The position numbers were made by a program, and so were the translations under genes. DNA of 64,000 nucleotides from Anaerococcus sp. Marseille-P3915. GTDB taxonomy: Bacteria; Bacillota; Clostridia; Tissierellales; Peptoniphilaceae. Shown piece after piece: positions 42,446-51,432 of this stretch. The first letter of the stretch is position 1. Each line of letters begins with the position of its first letter. The stretch is from positions 597,688 through 661,687 of the forward strand of contig NZ_LT984888.1 of assembly GCF_900258475.1 (NCBI RefSeq), given 5' to 3'. The notes beneath the pieces are model-generated. The model saw only the letters and a list, made by a program, of their open reading frames with translations. It was not told the origin of the DNA and made no database searches.

Positions 42446-43674
42446 GAGATTTTAAGAAACTATTAAAAATATCCTGGAAAAGATATGCTATTTGGCTTAT
42501 CCTCTTAGGATTTTTCCTAACTCTTTCAAATGTCCTTGGAGTAAAACAAAATATAGATTGGAATAAAAGACGACTCCATTCTAGCCTTATGCAAATTGAA
42601 AGATACATGGGAAAGGAAAATGAACATCGGGACGATGGAAAAATCGATGAAAAATATCTAGAAGATAGCAAAAAACTTGCTGAAGAATTTGCTGAAAAAT
42701 ACAAGCTTTCTAGAGACATGGATAGGAAGTTAAGTGAAGATGAATATGAAAAGATGGACAAAAATGGAATCCTTGATAAGTATTATGCCTACGATGATTT
42801 TGTAAATATCGTAGAAGCATATAAGGATAATAAATTCCAGGCTGTAGATAATCTAACAATTACTATGAGTTTTACTATAGCTTTTATTTTCATCCTAGCC
42901 ATGGCACTGACATCAATAGAAGAATCCCTCAACTATTACGACTTTACAAGGATGATGCCTTGGTCAAAGAAAAAGGAATTTATCATGAAGATAGGCATTT
43001 GCCTAGTCTTTGGCCTTGGCCTATTTGCCATAAATTCTGCCATAGTTTGCGGACTTGTTAAAAGCTCGGTCTTTTCTGAAATTGCTAGCTTTGAAGGATT
43101 TGGGACTTTCATTTTAAAATCAATCCTATCTCTTATATCTACGAGCTTAGTTGGCGTTTCCCTAGGCCTATTAGCAGGCAACTTCTTAGGTCATGTGGGA
43201 CTTTCAGTAATTGCCATAGGCTTTATAGAATGGTTTAAGTTTATAGTATTCTCCTTTATGGCAGTATTTAGTGAAGGCCTTGCAACTAGGGCAAATGATA
43301 GCTTTTATGCCTTTAAAAAGACTCTAAGTCCAGCCAGTCAAGTCTTTCTATCCTTAACTAATGTTAACTTTGAAAAGACATCATCCGTGTGGGCAGGTTT
43401 AGTTGTAGCCTTAATAATAGGGGTAGCCTCCTATTTTCTAATAGGCAAGTCATCTGCAGAAAGATCAGGTTACATGGTCAAAAATAAGGTGATTTCAAAT
43501 ATTTGCAAGTGGTCTGGCATCCTAAGCCTCACATCATTAATTTTTATGATAACAACAGGCATCTTAAGCACTGATGTAACAAATATTTTTATAAATATCA
43601 TAGCCTACGCCCTTTCCCTCTTGATATCTTACAAGTTATTTGATATCCTATTTAAGATAAGACTTAAATTTTAG
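42442..43674 (+). CDS. ABC transporter permease
   Basis: A 410-residue membrane protein. One N-terminal helix (about 15-35) is followed by a charged extracytoplasmic region of about 110 residues, then six hydrophobic segments (about 145-405). It pairs with the preceding ATPase; GntR/YtrA-linked systems of this kind often respond to cell-wall stress or antibiotics, but the substrate is unknown. Confidence 0.82.
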   Translation: MRDFKKLLKISWKRYAIWLILLGFFLTLSNVLGVKQNIDWNKRRLHSSLMQIERYMGKENEHRDDGKIDEKYLEDSKKLAEEFAEKYKLSRDMDRKLSEDEYEKMDKNGILDKYYAYDDFVNIVEAYKDNKFQAVDNLTITMSFTIAFIFILAMALTSIEESLNYYDFTRMMPWSKKKEFIMKIGICLVFGLGLFAINSAIVCGLVKSSVFSEIASFEGFGTFILKSILSLISTSLVGVSLGLLAGNFLGHVGLSVIAIGFIEWFKFIVFSFMAVFSEGLATRANDSFYAFKKTLSPASQVFLSLTNVNFEKTSSVWAGLVVALIIGVASYFLIGKSSAERSGYMVKNKVISNICKWSGILSLTSLIFMITTGILSTDVTNIFINIIAYALSLLISYKLFDILFKIRLKF

Positions 43675-43683
43675 GAGTGAATA

Positions 43684-44136
43684 ATGGCAAAAGATAGATT
43701 AACATGGAATGAATATTTTATGAGGTTGGCAGAAACTGTAGCCATGCGAGGAACTTGTGATAGGGCCTATGTGGGTTGTGTTATAGTAAATGGTGAAAAT
43801 AGGATAGTTTCCACAGGCTATAATGGGTCAATTAAGGGAAATAGCCACTGCGATGAAATAGGCCACACCATGAGAGATGGCCACTGCATAGCCACAATCC
43901 ACGCTGAGATGAACGCCCTTTTGTATTGTGCTAAGGAAGGCATAGCTGTAAATAATTGTATTTGCTATGTGACCCATTTTCCTTGCCTAAATTGCACCAA
44001 GTCCCTCATCCAGGCAGGCATAAAGAAAATTTATTACAGAAATGCCTATCGTGTGGATGACTATGCGGTAGAGCTTTTAGAGAAAAATAATATAGAATAT
44101 ATAAAGATAGAAGATGATGAAGCTAATAGCATCTGA
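43684..44136 (+). CDS. dCMP deaminase (ComEB type)
   Basis: A 150-residue zinc enzyme that deaminates dCMP to dUMP for dTTP supply. The His/Glu motif is TIHAEMNALLYC (about 76-87) and the Cys ligands are in FPCLNCTKSLI (about 103). The CDRAYVGCVIVNGENRIVSTGYNGS stretch is typical of the family. It overlaps the HAD gene by 23 bases and is part of a nucleotide-salvage cluster with the phosphorylase. Confidence 0.9.
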   Translation: MAKDRLTWNEYFMRLAETVAMRGTCDRAYVGCVIVNGENRIVSTGYNGSIKGNSHCDEIGHTMRDGHCIATIHAEMNALLYCAKEGIAVNNCICYVTHFPCLNCTKSLIQAGIKKIYYRNAYRVDDYAVELLEKNNIEYIKIEDDEANSI

Positions 44137-44791
44137 CTTTGATGGGACGATCTTAATAGACGAGTCCATAAGTAAAAACGATATAAAAGCCATAAGAGAT
44201 TTCCAAAATGCTGGAAATCTTTTTGGCCTTGTAACAGGCAGGTCCTACCACAATCTTTTCCCTCTTATTGAAGGAAAAATAGCTCCTGATTATATAATAG
44301 CCAACAACGGCGGCCATATCCTAGTAAGGCTCAATGACATCTACAAAGAGATTTTTAAATCTGTAATAAAAAAGCCAGCTGCCCAAAAATTTATCGACCT
44401 ATATGCAAAAAATTATGAGGTAACAATCTTTACCGAAGATAGGAAGCTTTATGATTTAGAAGATGTAGATAAGGACATCATGGCCCTAGCTATTTATACA
44501 GAAGACCAAGTAGAAAATCATTTGGAAAAAATCTTTGATTTTCATTATTCAATCGGGGTAGTGGATGTAGTAAATAGAGGAATTGATAAGCAGAAGGGTA
44601 TAGATATAATAAAGGACTATTATAAATACCAAGATGAAGTCTACGCCATAGGCGATGATTACAATGACATAGTATTTTTAAAAGCTACCAGCAAATCCTA
44701 CACCCTTTCTTATGTAACAAACCCTTATGTAAATAAAGTTTGTAAGCATAGGGTGGAATCGATTGCGGACTTAATCAAGGAGGTCATATGA
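44114..44791 (+). CDS. HAD-superfamily hydrolase (Cof-like)
   Basis: A 225-residue phosphatase. Motif I is SDFDGTIL (about 7-14), motif II VTGRS (about 42), and motif IV GDDYNDI (about 178). The small cap between them places it in the Cof/IIB class that dephosphorylates sugar phosphates or nucleotides. It sits between dCMP deaminase and uridine phosphorylase with overlaps on both sides, so it may act on a nucleotide or deoxysugar phosphate. Confidence 0.85.
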   Translation: MMKLIASDFDGTILIDESISKNDIKAIRDFQNAGNLFGLVTGRSYHNLFPLIEGKIAPDYIIANNGGHILVRLNDIYKEIFKSVIKKPAAQKFIDLYAKNYEVTIFTEDRKLYDLEDVDKDIMALAIYTEDQVENHLEKIFDFHYSIGVVDVVNRGIDKQKGIDIIKDYYKYQDEVYAIGDDYNDIVFLKATSKSYTLSYVTNPYVNKVCKHRVESIADLIKEVI

Positions 44792-45555
44792 AATATACAG
44801 AAGATGGCAGACAATATCACATAGGACTAAAGGAAGGCGATGTAGGAAGCTATGTAATCCTGCCAGGAGATCCTAAAAGAAGCGAAAAAATCGCCCAATA
44901 CTTCGATAATCCAGTCAAAGTAGGCGACAATCGTGAATATATAACCTACACCGGCTACCTAGATGGGGTCAAGGTCTCAGTTACATCCACAGGTATAGGT
45001 GGTCCATCAGCAGCCATAGCCCTAGAAGAGCTAAGCAAAATAGGAGCTCATACCTTTATTAGAGTAGGCACATGCGGTGGAATAGACTTAGATGTCAAAA
45101 GTGGAGACCTAGTCATAGGACAGGCAGCAATCAGGGCAGAAGGCACCAGCAAGGAATATGCCCCAATAGAATTTCCAGCAGTAGCAGATTTTGAAATAAC
45201 ATCAGCCCTTAAGGAAAGCGCCAATAAAATGGGCCTAACAAGCCATGTGGGAGTAGTCCAGTGCAAGGATTCTTTTTATGGCCAACATGAAGCAGACCTC
45301 ATGCCAGTCTCTTACGATCTCACCAACAAGTGGGAAGCCTGGAAAAGACTAGGAACCCTAGCAAGCGAAATGGAATCAGCAGCCCTCTTTACAGTAGGAA
45401 GCTTCCTAAAAGTAAGAGTAGGATCTTGCTTCTTGGTAGTAGCCAACCAGGAAAGAGAAAAAAAGGGTCTGGACAATCCAGTAGTCCACGACACAGACCT
45501 AGCTATAAGGCTTGGAATAGAGGCTCTTAGAAAATTAATAAAAGAAGATAAGTAA
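44788..45555 (+). CDS. udp: Uridine phosphorylase
   Basis: A 255-residue nucleoside phosphorylase of the NP-I family. [10 protein letters not shown] (about 28) binds phosphate, RVGTCGGI (about 92) the ribose/base, and EMESAALF (about 195) is the uridine phosphorylase type hexamer active-site segment. It splits uridine to uracil and ribose-1-phosphate. It completes a three-gene pyrimidine salvage operon. Confidence 0.88.
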   Translation: MKYTEDGRQYHIGLKEGDVGSYVILPGDPKRSEKIAQYFDNPVKVGDNREYITYTGYLDGVKVSVTSTGIGGPSAAIALEELSKIGAHTFIRVGTCGGIDLDVKSGDLVIGQAAIRAEGTSKEYAPIEFPAVADFEITSALKESANKMGLTSHVGVVQCKDSFYGQHEADLMPVSYDLTNKWEAWKRLGTLASEMESAALFTVGSFLKVRVGSCFLVVANQEREKKGLDNPVVHDTDLAIRLGIEALRKLIKEDK

Positions 45556-45559
45556 GGAT

Positions 45560-45585
45560 AACCGCTAGAAATAGCGGTTTTTTCT
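45560..45585 (+). terminator. Terminator after the uridine phosphorylase gene
   Basis: ACCGCTA-GAAA-TAGCGGT followed by six T. The same sequence ends the pullulanase gene at 49328. Confidence 0.85.
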
Positions 45586-45675
45586 ATGGTTAAAAATATT
45601 TTCTAACTTTAAAATTAAAGAAAGACTTGATATACAAGTTTCAATAGACTTTATTAAATTATATTAAATTGTTTT

Positions 45676-45722
45676 TTGACAATCAAAAATTATGTCTTAT
45701 AATATTCTTATAAACGTTTTCA
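45676..45722 (+). promoter_or_regulatory. Pullulanase promoter with cre-like box
   Basis: TTGACA (45676-45681), N16, TATAAT (45698-45703), then a cre-like sequence at 45709-45722 (reverse strand TGAAAACGTTTATA, one mismatch to TGWAANCGNTNWCA) just at the transcript start. Confidence 0.65.
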
Positions 45723-45735
45723 AAAAGGAGGTATT

Positions 45736-48700
45736 ATGACAAATAAACTTAGGAAGTTTATGAAAACTTTTATAATTAGTTTGGTATTATTACTAGGCTT
45801 GGGACCTTATTCAAACACTTATACCCAAGCAAGCGAAAGTCAGGCTTCCACTACTATCAAAATCTATTACGATAGAGAAGACCCTAGTGGTTGGGATGTA
45901 TGGCTCTGGGCTGATGGAGTAGATGGAGCAGCCCATGCCTTTGATAAGAAGGATGATAAGGGCGCTTATGCTGAAATCACCATCGACAAGGCACTAAAAG
46001 AAGTAAATTATATCGTAAGAAAATCCGATTGGTCAAAAAGGGAACCATCAGACGATAAAGATGGAAAGAGGGTTCTTCCTATCACAGATTCTTATGGTGA
46101 AGTTTTCGTCAAACACCAAGTGGAAGATGAAAAAGAAGAAAAGCCAAAAGAAGAAAAAGACGATAAAAAACAAGCTAAAAGAACAGTAAGCGTAACAGTC
46201 CATTTCGATAAGAAGGATGGTGGCTGGAGCCTATGGCTATGGCCAAAAGATGGCGAAGGCAAGGACTATCCATTTACAGGCGAAGATGAAAACGGCAAAT
46301 ATGCAGAAATTGACATAAAAACCGACAAGAACTCCCTAGGATTTTTAGTAAAGGATAAGGACTGGAATAAGGATATCGGTGACGATAGGTATATAGATAT
46401 AAGTCAAGGAACAGAAATTTGGCTTAAATCTAAGGACCCAACAATATATTATGACAATCCTTATGGCGAAGCAAAATCTTATGATAAGCTAGAGGCAAGC
46501 GTATCTTATAGAAGATATGATATGTCAACTGATGATATTTGGGCAATCAAATATTGGAATAACAAAGATGAAGCTAATCCAAAAATCCAAAAGCTAGCTA
46601 AAGATGGTAAATATTACACGGCAAATATTGCTAGCCAAGGATCAGAGATAAACAAACTCTTATTTACCCTAGTTAAACTTGATAATGAAGGCAAAGTCTT
46701 ATACCAGGATGGAGATGTCAGAGAAATCAAGAGATTTGATGATGCTGGTAAGGCAGAAGTTTATGTATTGCAAGATGCTCCAAGAGTATTTTATGACAAG
46801 ACCCTAGTAGATGAAGATGTTAGGGTAGAAAAGGCAAATGTAGATAGTTATAGAGAAATAAATGTAAGTCTAAATAAAGCCGTAAATATAAAGGAAATGC
46901 TTGATCATGGTTATGATTTTATAACAAATTCTGGCCTAAGCAAGGATGATATAGAAGCAATAAGCTCAAAAGATTCAAATAATATAAGCAACAAGATAAA
47001 TATTAAATTCAAAAAAGATCTAGAACTAGACAAGAACTACGAATTTATTTTCTACCTAGACACTGCAAAAAATATTAAATTAAATGCAAAGGCAATCCTT
47101 GCCAATATAGTAGCAGATAAGAAATTTGACAAAGCTTACGCATATGATGGTGAGCTTGGTGCCATATATTCAAAAGAAGCAACAACATTTAAGCTTTGGG
47201 CTCCAACAGCAAGTGGTGTAGACCTAGTAATCTTTGGAGCTGACGGAGAAGCGAAAATCAAGATGGAAAAAGAAGATAGGGGAGTTTATTCATACACACT
47301 TGCAGGTGACCAAGATAAGACAGTCTACATGTATGATATCCACTTCAAAGATGGTTCTGTAAATAGGGTAGTAGACCCATATGCAAAATCAACAACCATC
47401 AACGGTGAAAAAGGTGTAGTAGTAAACCCACAAGTGTCAATGGTTGAAAGACCAGCAAATAAATATGTCAAAAACCCAATAATATATGAACTTCACGTAA
47501 GAGATTTATCAAACCAAGAATACTCAGGAATAAAACATAGGGGCCAATTCTTAGGTCTAACAGAAACAGGTACAAAGACACCAAATGGATTTAAGACAGG
47601 ACTAGACTATATAGCAGATTTAGGAGTAAGCCATATCCAACTTCTACCAATCTATGACTATAGCAAGAATTCTGTAAATGAGAAAAATCCAATGGATAAA
47701 TACAACTGGGGCTACGATCCAGTAAACTACGACACACCTGAAGGAGCCTATTCAACAGATCCAAATAATCCATATGCTAGGATAGAAGAACTCCAAAAAG
47801 CAGTAGATGCCATCCATAAAAAGGACATGGGCGTCATCATGGATGTAGTATACAACCACGTATTTTCTCTAGGAGAACACAGCTTTAATAAGATAGTGCC
47901 AGGTTACTATTTTAGGTTTGATGAAAATGGCAACCCACACAATGGTACAGGAGTAGGAAACGAAACAGCATCTGAAAGAAAGATGATGAGTAAATTCATA
48001 GTCGATTCTGTAAAATATTGGGCTAAGACCTATAAGCTAGATGGCTTTAGATTTGACCTAATGGGAATACTTGACTTTCACACAATGAATACCCTTGTAA
48101 AAGAACTAAAGGAAATAAACCCAGACATAGTAATCCTAGGAGAAGGATGGGATATGGGCAATCTTCCAAAAGACTTAAGGGCAACCCAAGTAAACTCAGA
48201 TAAGATGCCACATGTAGGAACTTTCAATGACGACCTAAGAGATGGAGTCAAGGGCTCAGCCTTTAATGGAAATGCTACTGGCTTTGTAAATGGTGAAAAA
48301 GGAGTAGAAGAAAAGCTATTCTCATCAATAAAGACAGTTAGACAAATTAATGGCAAAAATTACGACAATCCTCAACAGCTCATCCAATACACAGAAGCTC
48401 ACGACAATAAGACAGTCTTTGATAAGATAAAAGAACTTCATCCAAACGAAGATGATGCTACAACCCTAAAGAGACAAAGACTAGCAACAGTAATTCCTCT
48501 ACTCTCACAGGGCAGACCATTCATCCACGCAGGTCAAGAATTTGCAAGAACAAAGGGAGGAAATGAAAATTCCTACAATGCTCCTGCAGAAGTCAACGAA
48601 CTAGATTGGAAAAGAGCAGAAGAATACAAAGACAACATCGAATACATCAAAGAAGTAATAGCAATTAGGAAAAACGAACCACTATTCCACTCAACAAGCT

Positions 48701-49296
48701 TTGACCAAGTCGATGCTAGAGTTAAGAAGATAATAGCAAGCGACGGACTAATAGCCTACAGCCTAAGCCAAGGAGACAAGGACCTATATATCGGACATAA
48801 TAGTGAAGATTCTGCAAAAGAATTCAATCTTCCAAATGGCAAATACAAGGTCCTAATCAAAGCTGATAAGGCAAACCATAAGGGACTTGAAACTATAGAA
48901 GTAAAAGATGGCAAAATAGCGGTAGATCCAATGTCAACCTTAATGCTAGAGAAATTAGAGGATACAAAAAATCCAGAAGAAACCAAAAAACCAGAAGATA
49001 ATAAGAAACCAAGTAAAAATGATGATTACTTCAATTTTGCTTATCTAAACAAAAAACTAAATAAAAAAGATAAGCCTTGCAAGATGAATGTTAAAGTTAG
49101 AAAACAATATTACGAGCTAAAGAAAGCCTACCATAGGAATCTAGTAATATCAAAATCTGCAAAATATTTATTGGAAAATGCTCCAAAAACAGTAAGACCA
49201 GTAAAAGGCAAGCTAGAAAAACAACTAGTACTTGCAGAAAGTTTAAGAGATCAGGCTCTTAAATATTTAACAGAGCTAGAAAATTGCTACGAATAG
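45736..49296 (+). CDS. Secreted type I pullulanase
   Basis: A 1186-residue extracellular debranching enzyme that cuts alpha-1,6 links in pullulan, starch or glycogen. In order: signal peptide (about 1-35), two CBM41 modules (about 40-125 and 150-235, each with IYYDRED/VHFDKKDGGWSLWLW openings), further N-terminal beta domains to about 460, a CBM48-like domain (YSKEATTFKLWAPTA), and the GH13 barrel. GH13 landmarks are YNWGYDP, DVVYNHV, GFRFDLMGI (nucleophile Asp), GEGWD (acid Glu) and EAHDNKT. After a Lys/Pro/Glu linker there is a ~85-residue helical C-terminal domain with two Cys and no LPXTG motif. AAAAAGGAGGT precedes the start. Confidence 0.93.
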   Translation: MTNKLRKFMKTFIISLVLLLGLGPYSNTYTQASESQASTTIKIYYDREDPSGWDVWLWADGVDGAAHAFDKKDDKGAYAEITIDKALKEVNYIVRKSDWSKREPSDDKDGKRVLPITDSYGEVFVKHQVEDEKEEKPKEEKDDKKQAKRTVSVTVHFDKKDGGWSLWLWPKDGEGKDYPFTGEDENGKYAEIDIKTDKNSLGFLVKDKDWNKDIGDDRYIDISQGTEIWLKSKDPTIYYDNPYGEAKSYDKLEASVSYRRYDMSTDDIWAIKYWNNKDEANPKIQKLAKDGKYYTANIASQGSEINKLLFTLVKLDNEGKVLYQDGDVREIKRFDDAGKAEVYVLQDAPRVFYDKTLVDEDVRVEKANVDSYREINVSLNKAVNIKEMLDHGYDFITNSGLSKDDIEAISSKDSNNISNKINIKFKKDLELDKNYEFIFYLDTAKNIKLNAKAILANIVADKKFDKAYAYDGELGAIYSKEATTFKLWAPTASGVDLVIFGADGEAKIKMEKEDRGVYSYTLAGDQDKTVYMYDIHFKDGSVNRVVDPYAKSTTINGEKGVVVNPQVSMVERPANKYVKNPIIYELHVRDLSNQEYSGIKHRGQFLGLTETGTKTPNGFKTGLDYIADLGVSHIQLLPIYDYSKNSVNEKNPMDKYNWGYDPVNYDTPEGAYSTDPNNPYARIEELQKAVDAIHKKDMGVIMDVVYNHVFSLGEHSFNKIVPGYYFRFDENGNPHNGTGVGNETASERKMMSKFIVDSVKYWAKTYKLDGFRFDLMGILDFHTMNTLVKELKEINPDIVILGEGWDMGNLPKDLRATQVNSDKMPHVGTFNDDLRDGVKGSAFNGNATGFVNGEKGVEEKLFSSIKTVRQINGKNYDNPQQLIQYTEAHDNKTVFDKIKELHPNEDDATTLKRQRLATVIPLLSQGRPFIHAGQEFARTKGGNENSYNAPAEVNELDWKRAEEYKDNIEYIKEVIAIRKNEPLFHSTSFDQVDARVKKIIASDGLIAYSLSQGDKDLYIGHNSEDSAKEFNLPNGKYKVLIKADKANHKGLETIEVKDGKIAVDPMSTLMLEKLEDTKNPEETKKPEDNKKPSKNDDYFNFAYLNKKLNKKDKPCKMNVKVRKQYYELKKAYHRNLVISKSAKYLLENAPKTVRPVKGKLEKQLVLAESLRDQALKYLTELENCYE

Positions 49297-49327
49297 AAAT
49301 ATTGATTTTTCAAGCCGAAAAAGAAAG

Positions 49328-49352
49328 ACCGCTAGAAATAGCGGTTTTTTCT
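49328..49352 (+). terminator. Pullulanase terminator
   Basis: ACCGCTA-GAAA-TAGCGGT followed by six T; identical to the hairpin at 45561. Confidence 0.85.
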
Positions 49353-49381
49353 TTTAGAATTTTTTAATATATCAAATAGAA

Positions 49382-49416
49382 TTGACAAGTGTTATAAACT
49401 GTTATATACTGTTATA
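49382..49416 (+). promoter_or_regulatory. Promoter of the second GntR-ABC operon with three 10-bp repeats
   Basis: TTGACA (49382-49387), N17, TATACT (49405-49410). TGTTATA occurs at 49390, 49400 and 49410, exactly ten bases apart, across the spacer, -10 and start region: a likely operator for the GntR protein. Confidence 0.65.
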
Positions 49417-49433
49417 GAGGAGAGGGGAAGAAA

Positions 49434-49817
49434 TTGAAAATTATTATTAAAAATGGGTCGCCAGTTCCTATTTATGAACAGATTAAAAATGCCATTAGGG
49501 ATGAGATTTTAAAGGACAATGTAAAAGCAGGAGACAAACTGCCTTCTGTTAGGGCTCTTGCCCGTGAGCTTTCTATTTCGATTTTAACTGTCAAAAAGGC
49601 CTACGATGAGCTTGAAGATGAAGGATTTATAGAAAGTCGCCAAGGACTTGGGACCTTTGTAGGCAAGGAAGACCCAAATTTAAGGCTTGAGGAAAAGCAG
49701 AAAAAACTCGAGGAGTCTTTACTTTCTGCTATTAGGATTTCAAAAGATATTGAAATGGAAAAGAATGATTTATTTGAACTTTTAGCGTATTTATATGAAG
49801 GAGATTTTAATGACTGA
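49434..49817 (+). CDS. GntR-family regulator (YtrA subfamily)
   Basis: A 127-residue regulator with a winged helix (about 10-78, SVRALARELSISILTVKKAYDELEDEGFIESRQGLGTFVG) and a short C-terminal helical tail. It starts with TTG behind GAGAGGGGAAG. It overlaps the ATPase gene and probably represses the operon. Confidence 0.9.
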   Translation: MKIIIKNGSPVPIYEQIKNAIRDEILKDNVKAGDKLPSVRALARELSISILTVKKAYDELEDEGFIESRQGLGTFVGKEDPNLRLEEKQKKLEESLLSAIRISKDIEMEKNDLFELLAYLYEGDFND

Positions 49818-50646
49818 CAAAATTCTGGCAAAAAATCTTGCCAAAGATTATGACAAATTTAAACTCGGACCAAATAACTTTGCCATTAAAAAAGGCCTTG
49901 TAACTGGCTTTATAGGCAAAAACGGGATGGGAAAGACAACCACCATCAAAGCCCTTTTGTCTCTTATAAATTACGATGGGGAAATTTTCCTAGATGGTAA
50001 AAAAATTAATGATTTGTCTTATCTTCAAGACGTGGGTCTTGTCATGGACGATTCATTTTTGGGCAAGGACTGGACCTTGGATTTAGTTGACCAAGCTATG
50101 GATGTTGGTTATAAGAATTGGGATGCAAAGGTCTATTATGGATATCTTGATAAGTTTGGCCTAGAAAAGGAGAAAAAAGTTTGTGAATTATCAAGGGGAA
50201 TGAAGATAAAACTCATGCTTGCCATCGCCCTTTCACATAATGCTAAAATCCTAATCCTAGATGAGCCAACAAGCGGGCTTGACCCTGCTATGAGAGATGA
50301 ACTAGTGGATATGATTTTGGACTATATGGAAAATGAAGATCATACAGTCCTATTTTCTACTCACATCACCCAAGACCTTGACAGGATTGCTGATTATATT
50401 ATCTTTATAGACCAAGGGAAAATCATCTTTGAAGGCAGTAAGGATGAGCTCTATGACAAATTTTTGCTTATAAAGGGTGGTCTTGATGATTTTGAAAAAA
50501 TAAAAAACCTTAAAATTTATGGACAAAAGAAGACTAAAGTTAATTTTGAGGCCCTAATCCTAAGAGAAGATTACAAAGAAGATGAGGCCTTAGTGGCAGA
50601 AGTGCCTAGTATTGATCAAATAATGATTTATTATGGGAGGATTTAA
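49810..50646 (+). CDS. ABC transporter ATP-binding protein
   Basis: A 278-residue ATPase with Walker A GKNGMGKTT (about 35), signature LSRGMKIKL (about 128) and Walker B ILILDEPTSGLD (about 148). The start at 49810 is chosen for the AAGGAGATTTTA ribosome site; the longer frame begins inside the regulator gene without one. The last base overlaps the permease ATG. Confidence 0.9.
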   Translation: MTDKILAKNLAKDYDKFKLGPNNFAIKKGLVTGFIGKNGMGKTTTIKALLSLINYDGEIFLDGKKINDLSYLQDVGLVMDDSFLGKDWTLDLVDQAMDVGYKNWDAKVYYGYLDKFGLEKEKKVCELSRGMKIKLMLAIALSHNAKILILDEPTSGLDPAMRDELVDMILDYMENEDHTVLFSTHITQDLDRIADYIIFIDQGKIIFEGSKDELYDKFLLIKGGLDDFEKIKNLKIYGQKKTKVNFEALILREDYKEDEALVAEVPSIDQIMIYYGRI

Positions 50647-51296
50647 TGAATATAAAGAAGCAAATTAAACTGGATATAATCTCAATGAAACCCTATTATA
50701 CTTTGAAAAATTTAATCATACTATTAGGTATAAGTCTTTTTTATTCCTTTATTAATAAAACTCCTGTAGTAATGTTATCAATGACATTGACTTTTGCTGT
50801 AATGTTTTCAGCTACTCCATTTTTGCTAGGAGAAAATTCTGGTGTTGATGCCCTATATAAGATTTTTTCCATAGATAGCAAAGAGGTAGTTATTGGTAGG
50901 TATATCTTAGCTGGTCTGATTTTTATAGTGGCTAGTCTACTTGGCTTTTCAATCTATGCTATAGTTTCTCTAATAAATAATATACAATTAGACCTAGATA
51001 TGATGATGTATTTAGGAATGAACTTTGTTTTATTTGGGATAATTATTTCTTTCCAGTATCCGATGTTTTTTAAATCTGGCTATACTAAAGCAAAGACTTT
51101 TGGATTTTTACCAATACTTATAATTGGAATCTTAGGTATGCTTGTAGGATATTTTATAAAAGATTTTAACCCAATCCTTAACTTTGTATTAGAAAATCAA
51201 AGGATGATTATAGTTGGACTTTTTATCCTAGTTGCCCTTTTTCTTATAATTTCAATTATACTTTCCATCAAATTTTACAAGCAAAGAGATTTTTAA
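50646..51296 (+). CDS. ABC-2 type permease (YtrC/ABC2_membrane_2-like)
   Basis: A 216-residue membrane protein with six hydrophobic segments. It forms the channel for the preceding ATPase. The small size and GntR-ATPase-permease order match exporters induced by cell-envelope stress or peptides; the substrate is unknown. Confidence 0.82.
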   Translation: MNIKKQIKLDIISMKPYYTLKNLIILLGISLFYSFINKTPVVMLSMTLTFAVMFSATPFLLGENSGVDALYKIFSIDSKEVVIGRYILAGLIFIVASLLGFSIYAIVSLINNIQLDLDMMMYLGMNFVLFGIIISFQYPMFFKSGYTKAKTFGFLPILIIGILGMLVGYFIKDFNPILNFVLENQRMIIVGLFILVALFLIISIILSIKFYKQRDF

Positions 51297-51303
51297 ATCA
51301 TAA

Positions 51304-51358
51304 AAGACCCTAGCAAGCCTTGGACTAATCTCCAAGACCTGCTGGGGTCATATTTTTT
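51304..51358 (+). terminator. Terminator of the second GntR-ABC operon
   Basis: A long imperfect stem: GACCCTAGCA..CTTGG with CCAAG..TGCTGGGGTC, followed by seven T. Confidence 0.75.
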
Positions 51359-51432
51359 TCTTCTACTAAGATTTCATAAGTCTTATATTTTTTTATTTTA
51401 CTTATGTTATTGCAAAGTGCGATTGTTAGCAC

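Noticed and set aside
45736..49296. Cell-wall anchored pullulanase (LPXTG)
   Set aside because: No LPXTG-like motif or C-terminal membrane anchor is present.
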